In this document: in pieces, positions 21,157-32,979 of the stretch
How the letters are laid out: the number at the start of each line of letters is the position of its first letter
Numbering within the stretch: position 1 is the stretch's first letter
From: Siderastrea siderea
Taxonomy: Eukaryota; Cnidaria; Anthozoa; Scleractinia; Rhizangiidae
Length of the DNA: 64,000 bases
Assembly: GCA_964030785.1 (NCBI GenBank)
Contig: OZ034979.1
Span: forward strand, 37,898,984-37,962,983
Reading direction: 5' to 3'
Program-made: the position numbers and the translations under genes
Notes under the pieces: model-generated
The model's database searches: none
What the model saw: the letters and a program-made list of their open reading frames with translations, nothing else
What the model was told of the DNA's origin: nothing

Positions 21157-22195
21157 ATGAGCTCCCGTATTTTCAATAAGTTGTCAAAAATTTATTACAG
21201 CCCGCAAGGGTATTGGAAAGGGTTTGCAGCAATTAAGAAATTAGCCCAGGCAGCAAAAGTTTCGGAAGATGTGGCTCAAAACTGGTTGATGAAGCAAGCT
21301 CTTTGGCAGGTTTATTTACCAGCCCCACGTTACATTCCAAGACCGAAATTTGACGTTCCTGTTCCAAACAAAGTTCACCAAGCCGATCTTCTGTATCTCC
21401 CACACGATCGCCCACCACGCTCCCGTAAAACTTTTAAATATGCTCTCACAGTGGTTGATGTGGCCTCTCGATACAAAGAAGCCGAACCGTTGACCACAAA
21501 AGAGGCTAAAGAAGTTGCAGCTGCTCTGGAACGGATTTATAGTCGTGGTCCTTTGAAGTGGCCGAAACTGCTTCGATCCTGGTCGTGAGTTTATGGGTGC
21601 TGTTTATCCTGTCGATCCTGGTCGTGAGTTTATGGGTGCTGTGAATCAACTGCTTTCGAAACATAATGTTGAGGTTAGACGTGGTCGTGTGGATATTCAC
21701 CGTGATCAAGCTATCGTTGAAAGATTCAACCGTACCCTGGCTGAACGACTGTTTGGACACCAGTATGGGGTTGAAATGAGCCTCCCTGAGGGTCAGCGGT
21801 CTACTGCGTGGGTGAAAAGGCTTCCTCAAGTTGTTGCCGCTCTGAACAACGAGGTAACAAGCCTTACCGGCAAGAAACCCGCCGTTGCCATTAAAGAAAA
21901 ATATGTTTCTGCAAAGCCATCGACACCTTATTCAAGGCCTGCTGGGCAAAGGGTAAAAAAGCTCCCCTCTCTCGTTAATGTGCGCTATCTCTACCAACCT
22001 GGCGAGCTTGAAGGCGGTGTAGAAAGAGCTACAGATCCAATCTGGTCTTTGAAAGTTTACAGCATTGAAAGATCTTTTACCAAACCAAATCAACCCGTTC
22101 TCTACTATTTGTTCGACGGTCCCAAGCGCGGCTTCGTGCGTGAAGAACTGCTGGTTGTTCCTCCAAACACACAATTACCCCCCGAGCAACTTTAA
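21157..22195 (+). pseudogene. Retroviral-type integrase, broken by a short duplication
   Basis: A DDE integrase core: first Asp in HQADLLYL (about residue 77), second in DPGREFMG, Glu in QAIVERFNRTL. A C-terminal domain with VRYLYQPGE follows. A ~30-bp segment (cgatcctggtcgtgag...) is duplicated at about 21573-21632. This shifts frame between first and second catalytic Asp, giving open parts 21157-21588 and 21593-22195. Integrase inserts the element DNA and makes target duplications. Its 3' end overlaps polB on the opposite strand by 21 bp. Confidence 0.88.
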
Positions 22196-25100
22196 AATTT
22201 CGGCATCTAACTCAATAAGTTCATCATATGTTAATGTTGGCATTTCGTTGTACCCATAAGCTTTTGTATGAATACCATCGTCACATATCCATCGCTTTGA
22301 ATCAAATGGTGAAAGCGAGATTTTGTTAAGATGCATTCCGTATATCTCATGCCCCTCGCTTCGAATAATGTTCATTCCATGCCTTTTCTGCTCCTTACCA
22401 AAAAGAGTTTCCTTGTAATGTTCATGCATAATGTTTTTATTCACAACACTCTTTTTTACACCCTTTGCCTTTTTTATATTTTTTTCGTCAGCTTTCAAGA
22501 TAGAATACATTTTTGGTCTAAGACAAACACACTCAACAATTGGTGTTCCATTGCATTCATCTTTGATTTTGCCCAAGACCTTTTTGTTTATATTTGAGTA
22601 AAGTTTATGTTCTTTCGGGTAGTCACTCGTATCATAAAGATCTTTGTTTTTTTCGATGTCTTTGTATACGTCATCCGTTTCAATTTCAACAAGAAGGCTG
22701 TCGGTATCTGTGTATAAAAGCTCGCACTTTGGCCCGTATTGTTTTTTTAGTTCGTTGTAGAAAAAGTCGTACATCAATATCTTGCTGTTGTCAAGGATGG
22801 TCATCCCAGTGTAGACCGGCTTGTTGAGCAGCAGCCGGCTTTTGCGCATGTCGATTCCGAACAGGTCGTTTGAAAACATAACGTGCCTTGAGTACAAAGG
22901 GCTGGCAACCAATTTCCTTATTTTGTCTGTCTCATTGCTTCTCACTATTTTTATGTCAACACGGTTACGCAGGTTTTCCATGGTTTTGCCGAAAACTGAG
23001 TTATTCATGAGCCTGTAAAAGTCCTTTTCAAAGTCGCTCTTTGCGTTTTTCCTGAATTCTGTATTCATCCGGATGTACGGCTCCATCCAGCATTCTTGTT
23101 CGAACTCCAACACCCTGTGTACGCGCTTCAGTTTCATTCCCTGCTTCAGATAAAACTGCAAGTTTCTGTAATGCACGACATAGTTGCTTTTGTCCTCAAG
23201 TGTCAGCAGCAGCTTCTCACTGTCCGGCGGTTTCAAATCAAGGTCTTTCATCAACCTCTTTTGGTAGTCAGACATACATTCTTTTTTTACAATCTTTTTT
23301 TCAGGAGCCAGTGGATAGCTGTTGTGTTGCTCATGCAGTTCTGCTGGATATTCAAGATCAACCTCAAGAATCCATCCATTCTTTGCCTTTTCTTTTTTCT
23401 TCATTATTTCTTCCTCAGTTGGCATTACACATTTCCATTTAAAATCTCTTTTCGGGAGTGGCTTGCTCATTGCCCATCCGTAAAGGTTGTTCGCGTCGAG
23501 ATACATGATGTATTTGTTCGGTTTTCTGGGGTCATAGTCCGGTACAAGAGGCTTGTTTGCCTTTGCGTATCTCTTGCTTACCATGGATATTCCACCACAC
23601 ATTCCCCTTTCCACGAAAAGATGCATTTCAAGTTCTGTGAATAACTCAAGCTCGACCCCCGTTTTTTTCAAGAGCGCGTCCCAGGAGAGTCCTGGCGAAG
23701 TGTAATAATGAGCCGGATCTAACCCGTACTGCTCTTGGCATAGGTTTCGGAAGTTCTCAAAAACATCCGCCAGCAGGGCGACATCCGTTTTCACGTAAAG
23801 ATCGTGATAATCGCCCAGCGTTTTACATTCAAAAGTTTCCCAGACAGTCTTCGCGTGCGCATACTCTTCGTCTGTTATGTGCTCGTCGTTCAGCTTGCTG
23901 TAAAACCTCTCTTTGTCCGGAAGCTTTGTCTCGCTAAATCTCTCCCATGAATCCATGTACTCATAAGGATATATCCCTTTTTTGTAAAGCAGGTCGCTTC
24001 CTTTTGAAATAGTTGATGTTATTTTCAATAACTCCTTTGGTGTTGCGCTTACAAGTGAATCAAGGCTCGCTTGCAAAAAGTTCAAGCTGTCGATAAACCG
24101 AATATTACCAACTGAAAATGTAATGTATTTCTCCATGTTGTTGGCAATGCATTTTACCTCTTTTTCAAGCTTTGACATCGCTTGCATTAAATGGTGTGTA
24201 TCGTAGCCCCTCAGGTTGTGGAACACAACTGGTATTTGGTACGTCTTGGGGTTTATACGCAGTTTCAGATTACATTCGTTATGCGCCGCTCCACGGTACC
24301 TTCCAGTAATATGGCAATGGTCTTTTACTGCGTCTCTGAAGTTTTTCTGAAGTAAAGTTTTTCTACAGAAAGAACAATTTTTCTGTAATTTTGCTTTCAA
24401 TTGGTCTTCTTTTTCAGTTAATTTTTTAAGACATAAAAACTTCCATTGTTCCTCTTTCTGCGCTGTGTAAAAACATTTTTTGTGCCATTGGCCCCAATAA
24501 ATGGATTTTTCACTGTCTTCTACACCTTCTGTGCTCCAAACCGGTAAAGAGTCTAAGAATTCATCTTTTATCAAACTTTTATTGCAAATATGGCAATCAG
24601 TTGCATTTTTAAATTTTACCCAGTCTTCTGGTTCCATAACAATAGGCTTTTTTCCTGATAAACATTCTCTTATTTTCACCTCTTCCTGAAGAATATCACT
24701 TAAAAACATTCCAACCGCGTTTTCGCCCCTGTAAACCTTTAACCCTGAAACTTTACCGTCTTTTCTCACAACCATGTAAGAATATCCACATGCCTCATGC
24801 CATTCGGTCTTCTCTGTGTAGCTTTTTTTCTTGCTCTCTGGACAAATCTCACAGCCAAGAATCTTTCTAATCAAAGCCTCAATGTCAGCATATATCACGT
24901 ATGGAACCTTCATCTGTTTATGATGATTTCGGAAAGAAAGTATATTTTTCCCCTCTTCAGGCATTTCTATCTTTGTCGGCCTGCCATTTACACCATTGCA
25001 ATATTTTTTGTGGTTCTCAAGCAAGTCTGCTCTTGAAAAACCTGTCAGACACATCATGCAGTAGTGTTTTGCGTTTCTATTTTTAGTCTGATCCTAGAGC

Positions 25101-26032
25101 AAAGCGCTCACCCGTTTTACATAACAATAGTGTTGTATAATCCCCGACTCAATTAACATCAGGTTTATCCGCGGCACGCTTTTTTCTTTTTTACTTATCC
25201 TATGCGGAATCACACAATTATTTTCATTTTCCCAGCCAAATACGTTTATTGCTAGGTTTTTGTTTTGAGCTTCAAGCTTGTCTATCTGTTTTACCGGTGT
25301 TGGGAAATCGATTCCTTCATAGTTAATGCCATCTTTAACCGGATATTTGCTTGGTCTTTCCGCGTGATTTCCATCTTTTGGAGGGAATAAAGCAGCTCTG
25401 AGTGCCCACTTCAAACATTCGTTGTCTCTGTTTTTCACGTTAATTATTGCCTTCTTTTTTGCCAGATTGACTGGAAGAGGTAAATAGGTTCCTCCGCGCA
25501 ATGGCTGATAGCGTGCAACATTCACATAAGCTGTCATTATTCTTTCAAGAACCCATCCTGAGCCCCGCTCTGACCAAGACTCTATTTCACCCTTTATTCT
25601 TTCAACAAATCCGTTGAATTCTGTTTTTATCTGGTCCTCGTCATTGCTGTTAAAAACGTGCCGTTCATTTTCTCGAAAATAATGTTCCATGTACTGTGTT
25701 CCACCGTCTCTCTCTATTGAAAACTCTGCTTGTAAACCAAAACTTACTTTTACACTTTTTAATTTTTGGATTTCGTTTTCAACCAAATCAGTAAACTTTT
25801 CTTTCGTTTCCCTTGCAAACACAAAAAGATCTTTATTGTTTGGATTTTCTTCAGAAACAGCCATTCTCCAAATACGAAGCCAGTCCTGGAAATTATTTTG
25901 GGATATCAAAAACCTGTCATATGACACAACATAAATTGGTTTTAACGTTTGAGGCAAGTTTATGTTTTTCTCCTCCGGTATTGAACCGTAAAACATTTGC
26001 AAAACATCCGACAAATATCTTGCGGCCGCCAT
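22175..26032 (-). pseudogene. polB: Protein-primed DNA polymerase B (EndoVII-type family), one TAG
   Basis: 1,285 codons from ATG 26032, in the right TIR, interrupted only by TAG at 25096-25094 (codon 313), where relatives usually have Tyr. Order: N-terminal NRDNECLKWALRAAL; Cys/His finger; ExoI YADIEA (~383); EndoVII/HNH-like treble clef DHCHITGRYRGAAH (~570); ExoII (~606); ExoIII YVKTDVALL (~746); motif A LDANNLYG (~846); motif B NNSVFGKT (~1010); motif C YTDTDS (~1107); and a C-terminal KMYSI box. It is a different family from the polB of elements 1 and 3. The first six residues equal those of the gene at the other end. Confidence 0.93.
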
Positions 26033-26339
26033 TTTGGTGTATATACTTGTGATTATATTTGTTCAATAGGAAAAAATTCTGGGCCACTTTGTGTATATAC
26101 CAGTGCAAACATTTCTTAAATATAAAATATTTTCTGTGACACATCCTCTTCACTGGTCCGCGAAGTCACACACTTCGTTTTTATACTGTTTGCGTTACAC
26201 ACATGAAAGATGAGGTGTTCTGGGACAGACATTTAAATAAGCGGTTTTTACCGAAACGAAGCGAGCGCGAGAGCCGAGTTTCGGTGAAAAAACCGCTTAT
26301 TTAAATTTCTGTCCCAGAACCCTCATCTTTCATGTGTGT
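26010..26339 (-). repeat. Element 2 right TIR with terminal palindrome
   Basis: Inverse of 9464-9793. The outer 143 bp (26197-26339) form the palindrome in the same flip state as the left end, with about three base differences. It contains the start of polB. The target copy GCCTG follows at 26340-26344. Confidence 0.92.
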
Positions 26340-27007
26340 GCCTGAGCGCACTGAGGGTGAATTGGTATGGCATCTTAGGCGTAACCCACCGCCCAAACTA
26401 ACGAATATTCTTACAATCGGAATTTATGAGGGGCACGCATTCTTTATCAAGGATATTTCGAAGCTTGCAAGAACGTATGCATGTGTTCATTGTCGTTCAA
26501 GATTCACTCAAGCTTGCAGCCTTCAACGACATACCGAAAGGTGCTCCCAAGGCAAGACGGTGATCGATTGCCAAGCTGAAAAAGTTGAAGCGCCGCAGAC
26601 ATCTTTCGAGAAGACCTTCTTTCCAAAAAATCAGGCTTCCCATGAATCACTTAAGTGGCTTGAACGAGAAGCCAAGCGGCGGAAAATTCACATTCACCAC
26701 GCAATGTGTGGGCACGGGGGTGAGCGATGGGTTGAGCGCTCTCCTGTCGACGGGTACAACCATGAAACGAAAACTGTTTTTCAATACCACGGCTGTCACT
26801 GGCACGGATGCCGAAAATGTTACCCGAATGATCGTAATAAAATTATTGCTCACAATAACCAAACGCGAGAAGACCGATACAAAGCAACTGTAAAACGCAC
26901 AGAAGCGCTCCGAGCTACTGGCTATCATATAATCGAGGCACGGGCGTGTGAAGTAGGGGAAATAGATGTTGAGTTGCCACGGACCCAAATGCGAAGTTAC
27001 CCACACG
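26340..27007 (+). pseudogene. polB: Element 1 DNA polymerase B, segment 2 of 3
   Basis: Begins with the duplicated GCCTG and continues the element 1 frame from codon 329 to about 550 without a stop. It carries a C2H2 finger (CVHC...QRHTERC, about residues 375-395). A Vsr/restriction-endonuclease-like block follows (VDGYNHETKTVFQYHGCHWH, about 465-485), a nuclease module common in this polB family. It is cut by element 3 at 27007, about four codons before the ExoI Asp. Confidence 0.9.
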
Positions 27008-27326
27008 AGTAGTAATAGGTGAAGTAAACAAATACCACCTGATTGTCAGAGGTTTATTTCCGAATTTTAAAGCTCCCAGCATAATGATCAAGCGACGCAA
27101 GGAGCTTGATTATTATGCTGGGAGCTTTAAAATTCGGAAATAAACCTCTGACAATCAGGAAGTATTTGTTTACTTCACCTATTACTACTTAACCGAAACA
27201 AACCGCCCAGCATAACAAAATTTTTAATTAAAGACTTACAAATCTTTGTTATACCCGAGTTGAAATGACTGCACAAAACATAAACCTTGAAGAGCTATTG
27301 AAAGAACTTGGTCCAGAAACGTTACA
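27008..27326 (+). repeat. Element 3 left TIR with 182-bp palindrome
   Basis: The palindrome 27008-27189 has 85-nt arms (27008-27092, 27105-27189) around a 12-nt loop, cgacgcaaggag. The TIR goes on through AAACCGCCCAGC and the polB ATG (27265) into the first ~20 codons. Confidence 0.92.
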
Positions 27327-30300
27327 AGCTTTAGAGCAATTACTTGCGGAGGACGCTCCTGCTGTTCGAAAAACCATTAATAACATATTGGATGAACCTA
27401 TTTCTGAAAAACTGGAACAAAAACCTTTAATTCCAAAAAAATATCAACCAATTTCTCCTCCTCGTAGAAGGGGGAGAAAAACACAAGAAATTTTAAAGAA
27501 GTTTGATCCAATTCCTCGAGAAAAAATCCGAAATGTTACAAACGATCAAAATGAAATTCTTGATTTATATGATATTGCTGAATATGAGGGAGAAGAAAAA
27601 GTAAGAGGGCGCCAAGAAGAAGAAGAAGAAGAAGTAAGAGGGCGCCGTTTCATTAGATGGCGTTTTATTCGAGATCTTGAAAAAGATTTTACACCCGTTT
27701 TTATGGAAAAAATAAGAGAGAAAGTAAACACATCTTTTTACGCAAGACATATTTTTTCAAATCAGCTACGCAACATTGAAGATGGAACGGTTATTGTTTA
27801 TTACATTAACAAAGGCTCACCATGGTTTAATAATTTTTCTGATGAGGAAAAATGGTTCAGTGAGCGGGAGAAGGTACGTCTGGACTCTGACAGACGTCTG
27901 GACTCTGACAGACGTGATTGGCTACGTAACCTTTCACATAGTCGTAATATGATAGCTTTAGACACTTACAAAGACAATTTATGTCTTTGGCGTTGTATTG
28001 CGGTACACCGAGGTTCAAGACCAGATCGAAGTACAACGGCAGCACGGGAACTTGCAAAGGGTTTCTTCAACCTCAAAGCTGCTCCACAAGATTGCCGTAA
28101 AACATCTTTAGATGAACTTGATGAGGTTGAAAAACATCTTAATAAAAAACAAATTTTCAAAGATTGGTTGGGTATTCGTGTATATGAGCCTGAACGTTTG
28201 CAGAATAGTGAAGTTGTATGGCATCTTAGCAGGACACCACCAGCCAAATTATTTTGACAATTGGAGTTTACGAAGGGCATGCTTTCTATATAAAAGATAT
28301 TTCGAAGATTGCAAAAGTTTATGAATGTGTTCATTGTCATTCAAGATCTACTCAAGCTTGCAATCTTCAACGGCATGTCAAAAAATGTGCGGAAGGAAAG
28401 ACGGTGATTGAATGTCCGGCTGAAAAAGTTGAATTACCGCAAACAGTTTTTGAGCAGGTTTTTTTATCCAAAACATTCATCTTCTCCGGAATCTCTTTGT
28501 TGGCTTGAACAAGAAGCAGCACTTCGTAAAATTCACATTCACCACGCTGCTTGCGGGCATGGCGGTGAAAGATATGTTGAGCGCGCTCCTGTTGACGGTT
28601 ACAACCACGAAACAAAAACTGTTTTTCAATATCATGGATGTCATTGGCATGGATGTCGAAAATGTTTTCCTCATGATCGAAATAGAATTATTGCTCATAA
28701 TAACCAAACAAGAGAAGATAGATTTAAAGAAACTGTTGAACGTACACAAAAGCTTCGAGCTGCTGGCTACCGTGTAATTGAGGCATGGTCTTGTGAAGTA
28801 GGAAAAATAAATATAAAGTTACCAAAGCCTCAAACACAAAATTATCCACACGCAATATTCTATGACTTCGAAGCATACGGAGGTAAAAATCAAAGAAAAC
28901 AACCAACAAGAACGTTAACAATCGAAAATAAACATGTACCAGCCTCTGTTAGCCTTGTCGACACTTTAGAAAGAGAACCAACTCATATCTGTGAAAGAGA
29001 CCCTGCGTTTCTTGTTCGCAAGTTTATGGAAGAACTTGAGAGGCGTGAGAAAAATATTAGGGATCAAGTAAGAGCAGTCTTCATACCTGACGATATAAAT
29101 ATGTTAAAAAAAGCACAGCGTCTCAAAATTGAAAAATGGTGTAATCAGGTGCCAGTTCTTGGGTTTAACTCGGGGAGATATGATTTGAATCTTATTAGAG
29201 AACATTTAGCGGAACTTTTAGCTGATACAGCAGATAAAGTAAGAGTTGCAAAAAATGGAAATAAAATTATGTACGTTTTGACTAAAAACTCTCGTTTTCT
29301 CGATATCATAAACTATTTAGGACCGGGCACAAGTTATGAGAAATGGGTGAAAGCCTACGAATGTGAAAGTGAAAAATCTTGGTTTCCATACGAATGGTTT
29401 GACAGTGTTGAAAAGCTTGATTTTAAAGGGCTTCCTGACTATGAGCATTGGTATTCAAAGTTGAAAGGGTGTTATCTTCTCACAAAAACAGAATTGGAGG
29501 GTTGTAAAAAGTTGTTTGAAGAAAAAGGGATGAAAACTTTCGAAGACTGGCTGCGTTACTACAATAATCACGATGTAGTGCCTGGTCTCGAGGCGTTGGA
29601 AAAGATGCGTGCATTCTACATCGATAAAGGAATCGATATTTTAAAAGATGCTGTAAGTATCCCAGGTGTTAGTTTACATTACTTACTTCGTGGGTGTGTT
29701 GAGAGGGGCGCGGATCTTTACAGCCCTTGTGAAGAAGCGTATGAGATGTTGAAAGAAGCTGTTGTTGGTGGACCAAGCCTTGTTTTCACAAGATATCATG
29801 AAGTTGGAGTAACCAAGATAAGGTCCCATCGAATTGCAAAACCTCTTGTTTGTAAAAATATCTTAGGTTATGACGCCAATGCTTTGTACTTGTCAACCAT
29901 GCTTAGAGACATGCCTTGTGGAAAAGGAAAGGTTGTGCATTACAATAAAGACGTCGCTCCTATTCTTACACAAAGGCTCGAAGAAGAAAAATGGTTTGGA
30001 TTTGCAGAAGTTGATATAGAGATCCCTGAACATTTATATCCAAAATTTGAGGAAATGTGTCCGTTCTTCTACAACAAAGAGGTTCCTGTTGAAGCTGTGC
30101 CGCAACATATGCTTGACTATCTTAAACGCACAAAAAGGAACCGCGGAGACGGAAAGAAGTTAGTGGGGGCATTGTCTGCAAAGAAGATATTATTATACGC
30201 ACCTCTTCTTAGATGGTATCTTGAGCATGGAGCAGTGATCACAAATGTTTATCGGACAATTGATTACCAACCAACAAAAATATTCACTTGGTTTGTGGAG

Positions 30301-31113
30301 CAAGTGACTGAAGCTCGTAGAACTGGAGATAAAGAAAAAAGTAAGGCGCTGCTGGCTGAGGTATTCAAACTGTTAGGAAATAGTGGGTATGGAAAGCTCA
30401 TCGAAGCCTTGGAAAGGCAAACAAACGTTATTTACACCAAAAAAGAGAAGGTAGTCGACAGAGCCTTACGAAGCGTATATTTCAGTGATCTTGAAGAAAT
30501 TGGGGAAGCGTATGAGCTGGAAAGTAGAAAGCTAAAGATTAAAATAAAAAGACCATTTCAGGTTGGAATTGCTGTATATCAATTGGCAAAACTTCGAATG
30601 CTTGAATTCTATTACGATTTTCTTGACAGATATTTTGACAGAAAAGATTTCGAATTGATTCAGATGGACACAGACAGCAATTATATGGCAATTAGCGCAG
30701 AAAAGTTGGAAGACATCGTCAAACCAGAGCTGCAAAAAGAATTTGAGGAAAAAAAGAAAGAGTGGTTAGCTTGGGATAAGTGGAGCAGTCGGACCCCTGG
30801 GCTCTTTAAACTCGAGTGTGAAGGCAGCAAAATGATTGCCCTCTGTTCAAAATGTTATTTCATCGAAGACTCTGAGGGTAAAAAGAAGTTCAGCACGAAA
30901 GGGGTGTCAAAGAAACAAAACGAGATCCCGGCGCAGCGTTTTGAGAAACCTTTGGAAGGCAACAAGGACATAGCAACTAATAGAGGTTTCAGGATGCGGA
31001 ACGGGCAGATTGTCACTTACGAACAGCAGAAGCTGGGGTTGAGCGCTTACTATGACAAACGCTGGGTATTGGAAGACGGTATTCACACAGAACCGATCGA
31101 GTTTCATTGTTAA
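27265..31113 (+). pseudogene. polB: Element 3 DNA polymerase B, two frameshifts
   Basis: Collinear with the element 1 polymerase over its whole length. Frame 1 is open to 28257, where about 7 nt are missing. The finger region (28258-28460) follows, then a T7 run near 28448-28455 is one base too long, and the frame is open to 31113. Motifs: C2H2 finger, VDGYNHETKTVFQYHGCHWH nuclease-like block, ExoI YDFEAYG, ExoII FNSGRYD, ExoIII NNHDVVPG, motif A GYDANALY, motif B LLGNSGYGK, motif C QMDTDSNYM. It belongs to the Vsr-like rather than the EndoVII-like family. Stops of polB and integrase overlap. Confidence 0.92.
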
Positions 31114-31611
31114 TTTTCTGGTGGTAGTTGTGTATCTGGAGGGACAACCAAAAGCTCTTCGCGGACAAACCAGCGTTTTGGTCCGTCAAATAAATAATAG
31201 ATAACCGGCGCGTCTGGTCTTATCATAATTTTTTTAATCTCGTAAACATTAAAAGACCAGATTGGGTCGGTAGCTCTTCGCCGACCACCTTCAAGTTCAC
31301 CGGGTTGATAGAGATAGCGAACACTTAAACCGGAGGGGAGCTTTTTTTTCGTTCACACCAACAGGTCTCAAATAAGGTGTTGAGGGTTTGGATGGAACAG
31401 TTTTCTTTTTAATAGCATCAACAGGTTTTTGACCAGTCAGTCGAGTGACTTCTTTATTCAAAGCTGAAATAACAGCCGGCAGTCGGACCACCCATTCAGT
31501 TGATCTTTTGTCTTCTGGGAGGCTCATTTCAACCCCATATTGGTGTCCAAACAGCCGTTCAGCCAGGGTGCGGTTGAATCTTTCAACGATTGCTTGATCA
31601 TGAAAAATCAT
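31110..31611 (-). pseudogene. Integrase remnant (C-terminal part only)
   Basis: Keeps the Glu of the DDE triad (QAIVERFNRTL) and the C-terminal domain. It lacks the N-terminus and both catalytic Asp residues, removed by a deletion that joins it to the zinc-ribbon remnant. A further shift lies near 31352 (run of T in the plus strand). It is inactive, so element 3 could move only with integrase supplied in trans, unless the deletion came after insertion. Confidence 0.85.
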
Positions 31612-31627
31612 GAAATTTATTTTTAAT

Positions 31628-31714
31628 CACTTTCCAAAAAACTTAGAAAGTTGGTGGCTCGCAAAACAGGAGTTTGATAAATGGTGGTTAAAAGCCAATC
31701 AAAGTTCTTCATAA
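31628..31714 (+). pseudogene. Zinc-ribbon gene remnant (last ~28 codons)
   Basis: Encodes ESWWLAKQEFDKWWLK, matching the C-terminus of the zinc-ribbon proteins at 20592-21134 and 45764-46534. The ribbon itself is gone. TAA at 31712-31714 overlaps the PLA2 gene end as in element 2. Confidence 0.8.
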
Positions 31715-32493
31715 ACATTTTCATATTTGCCTGTTTTTGGATTTTTCACCAAACGCATAACAGTACCCTTTTTCGGATGAGTCCAAAATTTCTTGCTTGT
31801 GACACCAGTTGGACCTGTGAAAGCATTTTTCGCAATATCACCTGACCAATACCGATTAAATACATGTTTTGTGGAAGGAATCATTTTTTTTGTCAAAGTT
31901 TCAGCAAATTTCGCAACTTCCAATGGTTTATCCAAAGCACCAGTTCCTTTTTGTTTTTTTAAACCCAACCCTAACTTTTGTTTAGCATTGATTGCATTTC
32001 TTGCAACCGCATGGCCCCACTGCCTCTGTTTGTAAGGAACTGCGTCAAGAGACTTGACCATTTTTTTATCCGCTTTGTTTTTGCATTTTTTCAGGTTTTC
32101 ACCATACTTTTTTTCACGGTTGGAACAAACATCATAATCAACATCATGTTGCATTGCAATCGCATCTGTAGCACCTGTGGGTTGTTGATATATTTCAAGA
32201 ATTTCAACCGTTTCTGGATTGAATTTAACCTGCTTTTCAAGAGGATTGTATGACCCTGTAAAATTATGCCCCGGTAATGTCCAACCTTTTTTTGGTTTTG
32301 GAAATTTTCCAATTGCTGCATGTATATCAATACCACTGCCCTCCACGTTTTTCGGCATAAAACTTGTTTTTGTTATTCCGCAACTAGCGGAGTTTGCTTT
32401 CAAGAGTTTTTGATTGTTCTTTGTGATTACAACCTTTTCACTTCCTTGCACATTGGGTGTGTTCCGCTTTTCTTTCACACAGTACAATTCCAT
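31699..32493 (-). CDS. PLA2-domain virion protein (intact short form)
   Basis: 264 codons from ATG 32493. The first ~45 residues form a DUF5679-like zinc site (YCVK at the start, CGITKT at the end), but the usual second Cys of the first pair is Glu. Then GHNFTGSYNPL and the active-site QHDVDYDVC follow, as in parvovirus-type secreted PLA2 domains. The C-terminal ~100 residues are basic. It lacks the ~85-residue hydrophobic region seen in element 1. This is the only uninterrupted copy. A tatatatt block sits just before the ATG. Confidence 0.82.
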   Translation of the reverse strand: MELYCVKEKRNTPNVQGSEKVVITKNNQKLLKANSASCGITKTSFMPKNVEGSGIDIHAAIGKFPKPKKGWTLPGHNFTGSYNPLEKQVKFNPETVEILEIYQQPTGATDAIAMQHDVDYDVCSNREKKYGENLKKCKNKADKKMVKSLDAVPYKQRQWGHAVARNAINAKQKLGLGLKKQKGTGALDKPLEVAKFAETLTKKMIPSTKHVFNRYWSGDIAKNAFTGPTGVTSKKFWTHPKKGTVMRLVKNPKTGKYENVYEEL

Positions 32494-32505
32494 TGCATAT
32501 ATATT

Positions 32506-32979
32506 TTAAGAAAAATAATTTTTCACTATTTCCTCATTTTGAAGTAAATCGTTGGAGAACATTTTCAAAATATCGGCAAAACTTGTTCCTTTATTTCTTT
32601 CGTTTAAAAAGAGAAGGCAGTAGTAACCACATCTCACACTTTGTTCCCATTGAATTTGGTTATCGTTTCTGAAAAAATGTGTCATCCCGTGCATTGACAT
32701 TTCTTTTTCCCATTCCAAAGGTGGTGGAAGCCCAAATGAATCGAAATACTCGTAAAGACCTTTTCCTTTTGGCCAATAACATACCCAGTGAGTTCCCAAA
32801 CTTCCGAAATCATCCAAGTTTATAATACATGGAGAATGAAACAAGGGTTTTTTTTCGTTTCTGCTAAAAATGCCTTTGATGGGTATTCGTAAAAAGTTGC
32901 ACCATTTTCTCAGGTCAATGTTGGAAAGAGGTTTATCAACAAATTTCACCTTTTTTTTAAACGATAATAATCCTCCCAA
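32506..32979 (-). CDS. Adenain-like cysteine protease (PRO)
   Basis: Open over the full domain with His (GTHW), Asp (YFDSFG), Gln (WEQS) and Cys (CGYYC), ending at 32506. No ATG lies before the catalytic His; 32979 is a TTG. The frame overlaps the end of the small virion gene. There, cgtttaaaaaaaagg places U-UUA-AAA in the upstream frame, a canonical -1 slip site that would lead into the protease frame. Synthesis by frameshifting is an inference; non-AUG initiation or splicing are alternatives. Confidence 0.8.
   Translation of the reverse strand: MGGLLSFKKKVKFVDKPLSNIDLRKWCNFLRIPIKGIFSRNEKKPLFHSPCIINLDDFGSLGTHWVCYWPKGKGLYEYFDSFGLPPPLEWEKEMSMHGMTHFFRNDNQIQWEQSVRCGYYCLLFLNERNKGTSFADILKMFSNDLLQNEEIVKNYFS

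Larger units (their letters stand above)
9464..26339 (-). mobile_element. Polinton element 2, inserted in element 1 polB
   Basis: TIRs of 330 bp start ACACACATGAAAG. The flanking target copies are GCCTG at 9459-9463 and 26340-26344. At 16,876 bp it carries a full Polinton gene set, inverted relative to elements 1 and 3 (its polB is on the minus strand at the right). Most structural genes are open. The visible lesions are one TAG in polB, a small duplication in integrase, and frameshifts in fibre, small virion protein, protease end and PLA2 start. The two terminal palindromes differ at only about 3 of 143 positions, so insertion looks recent. Confidence 0.95.

Noticed and set aside
21157..22195. 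LTR retrotransposon or retrovirus because of the integrase
   Set aside because: No reverse transcriptase, gag or LTRs; the integrase type and neighbours are those of Polintons.
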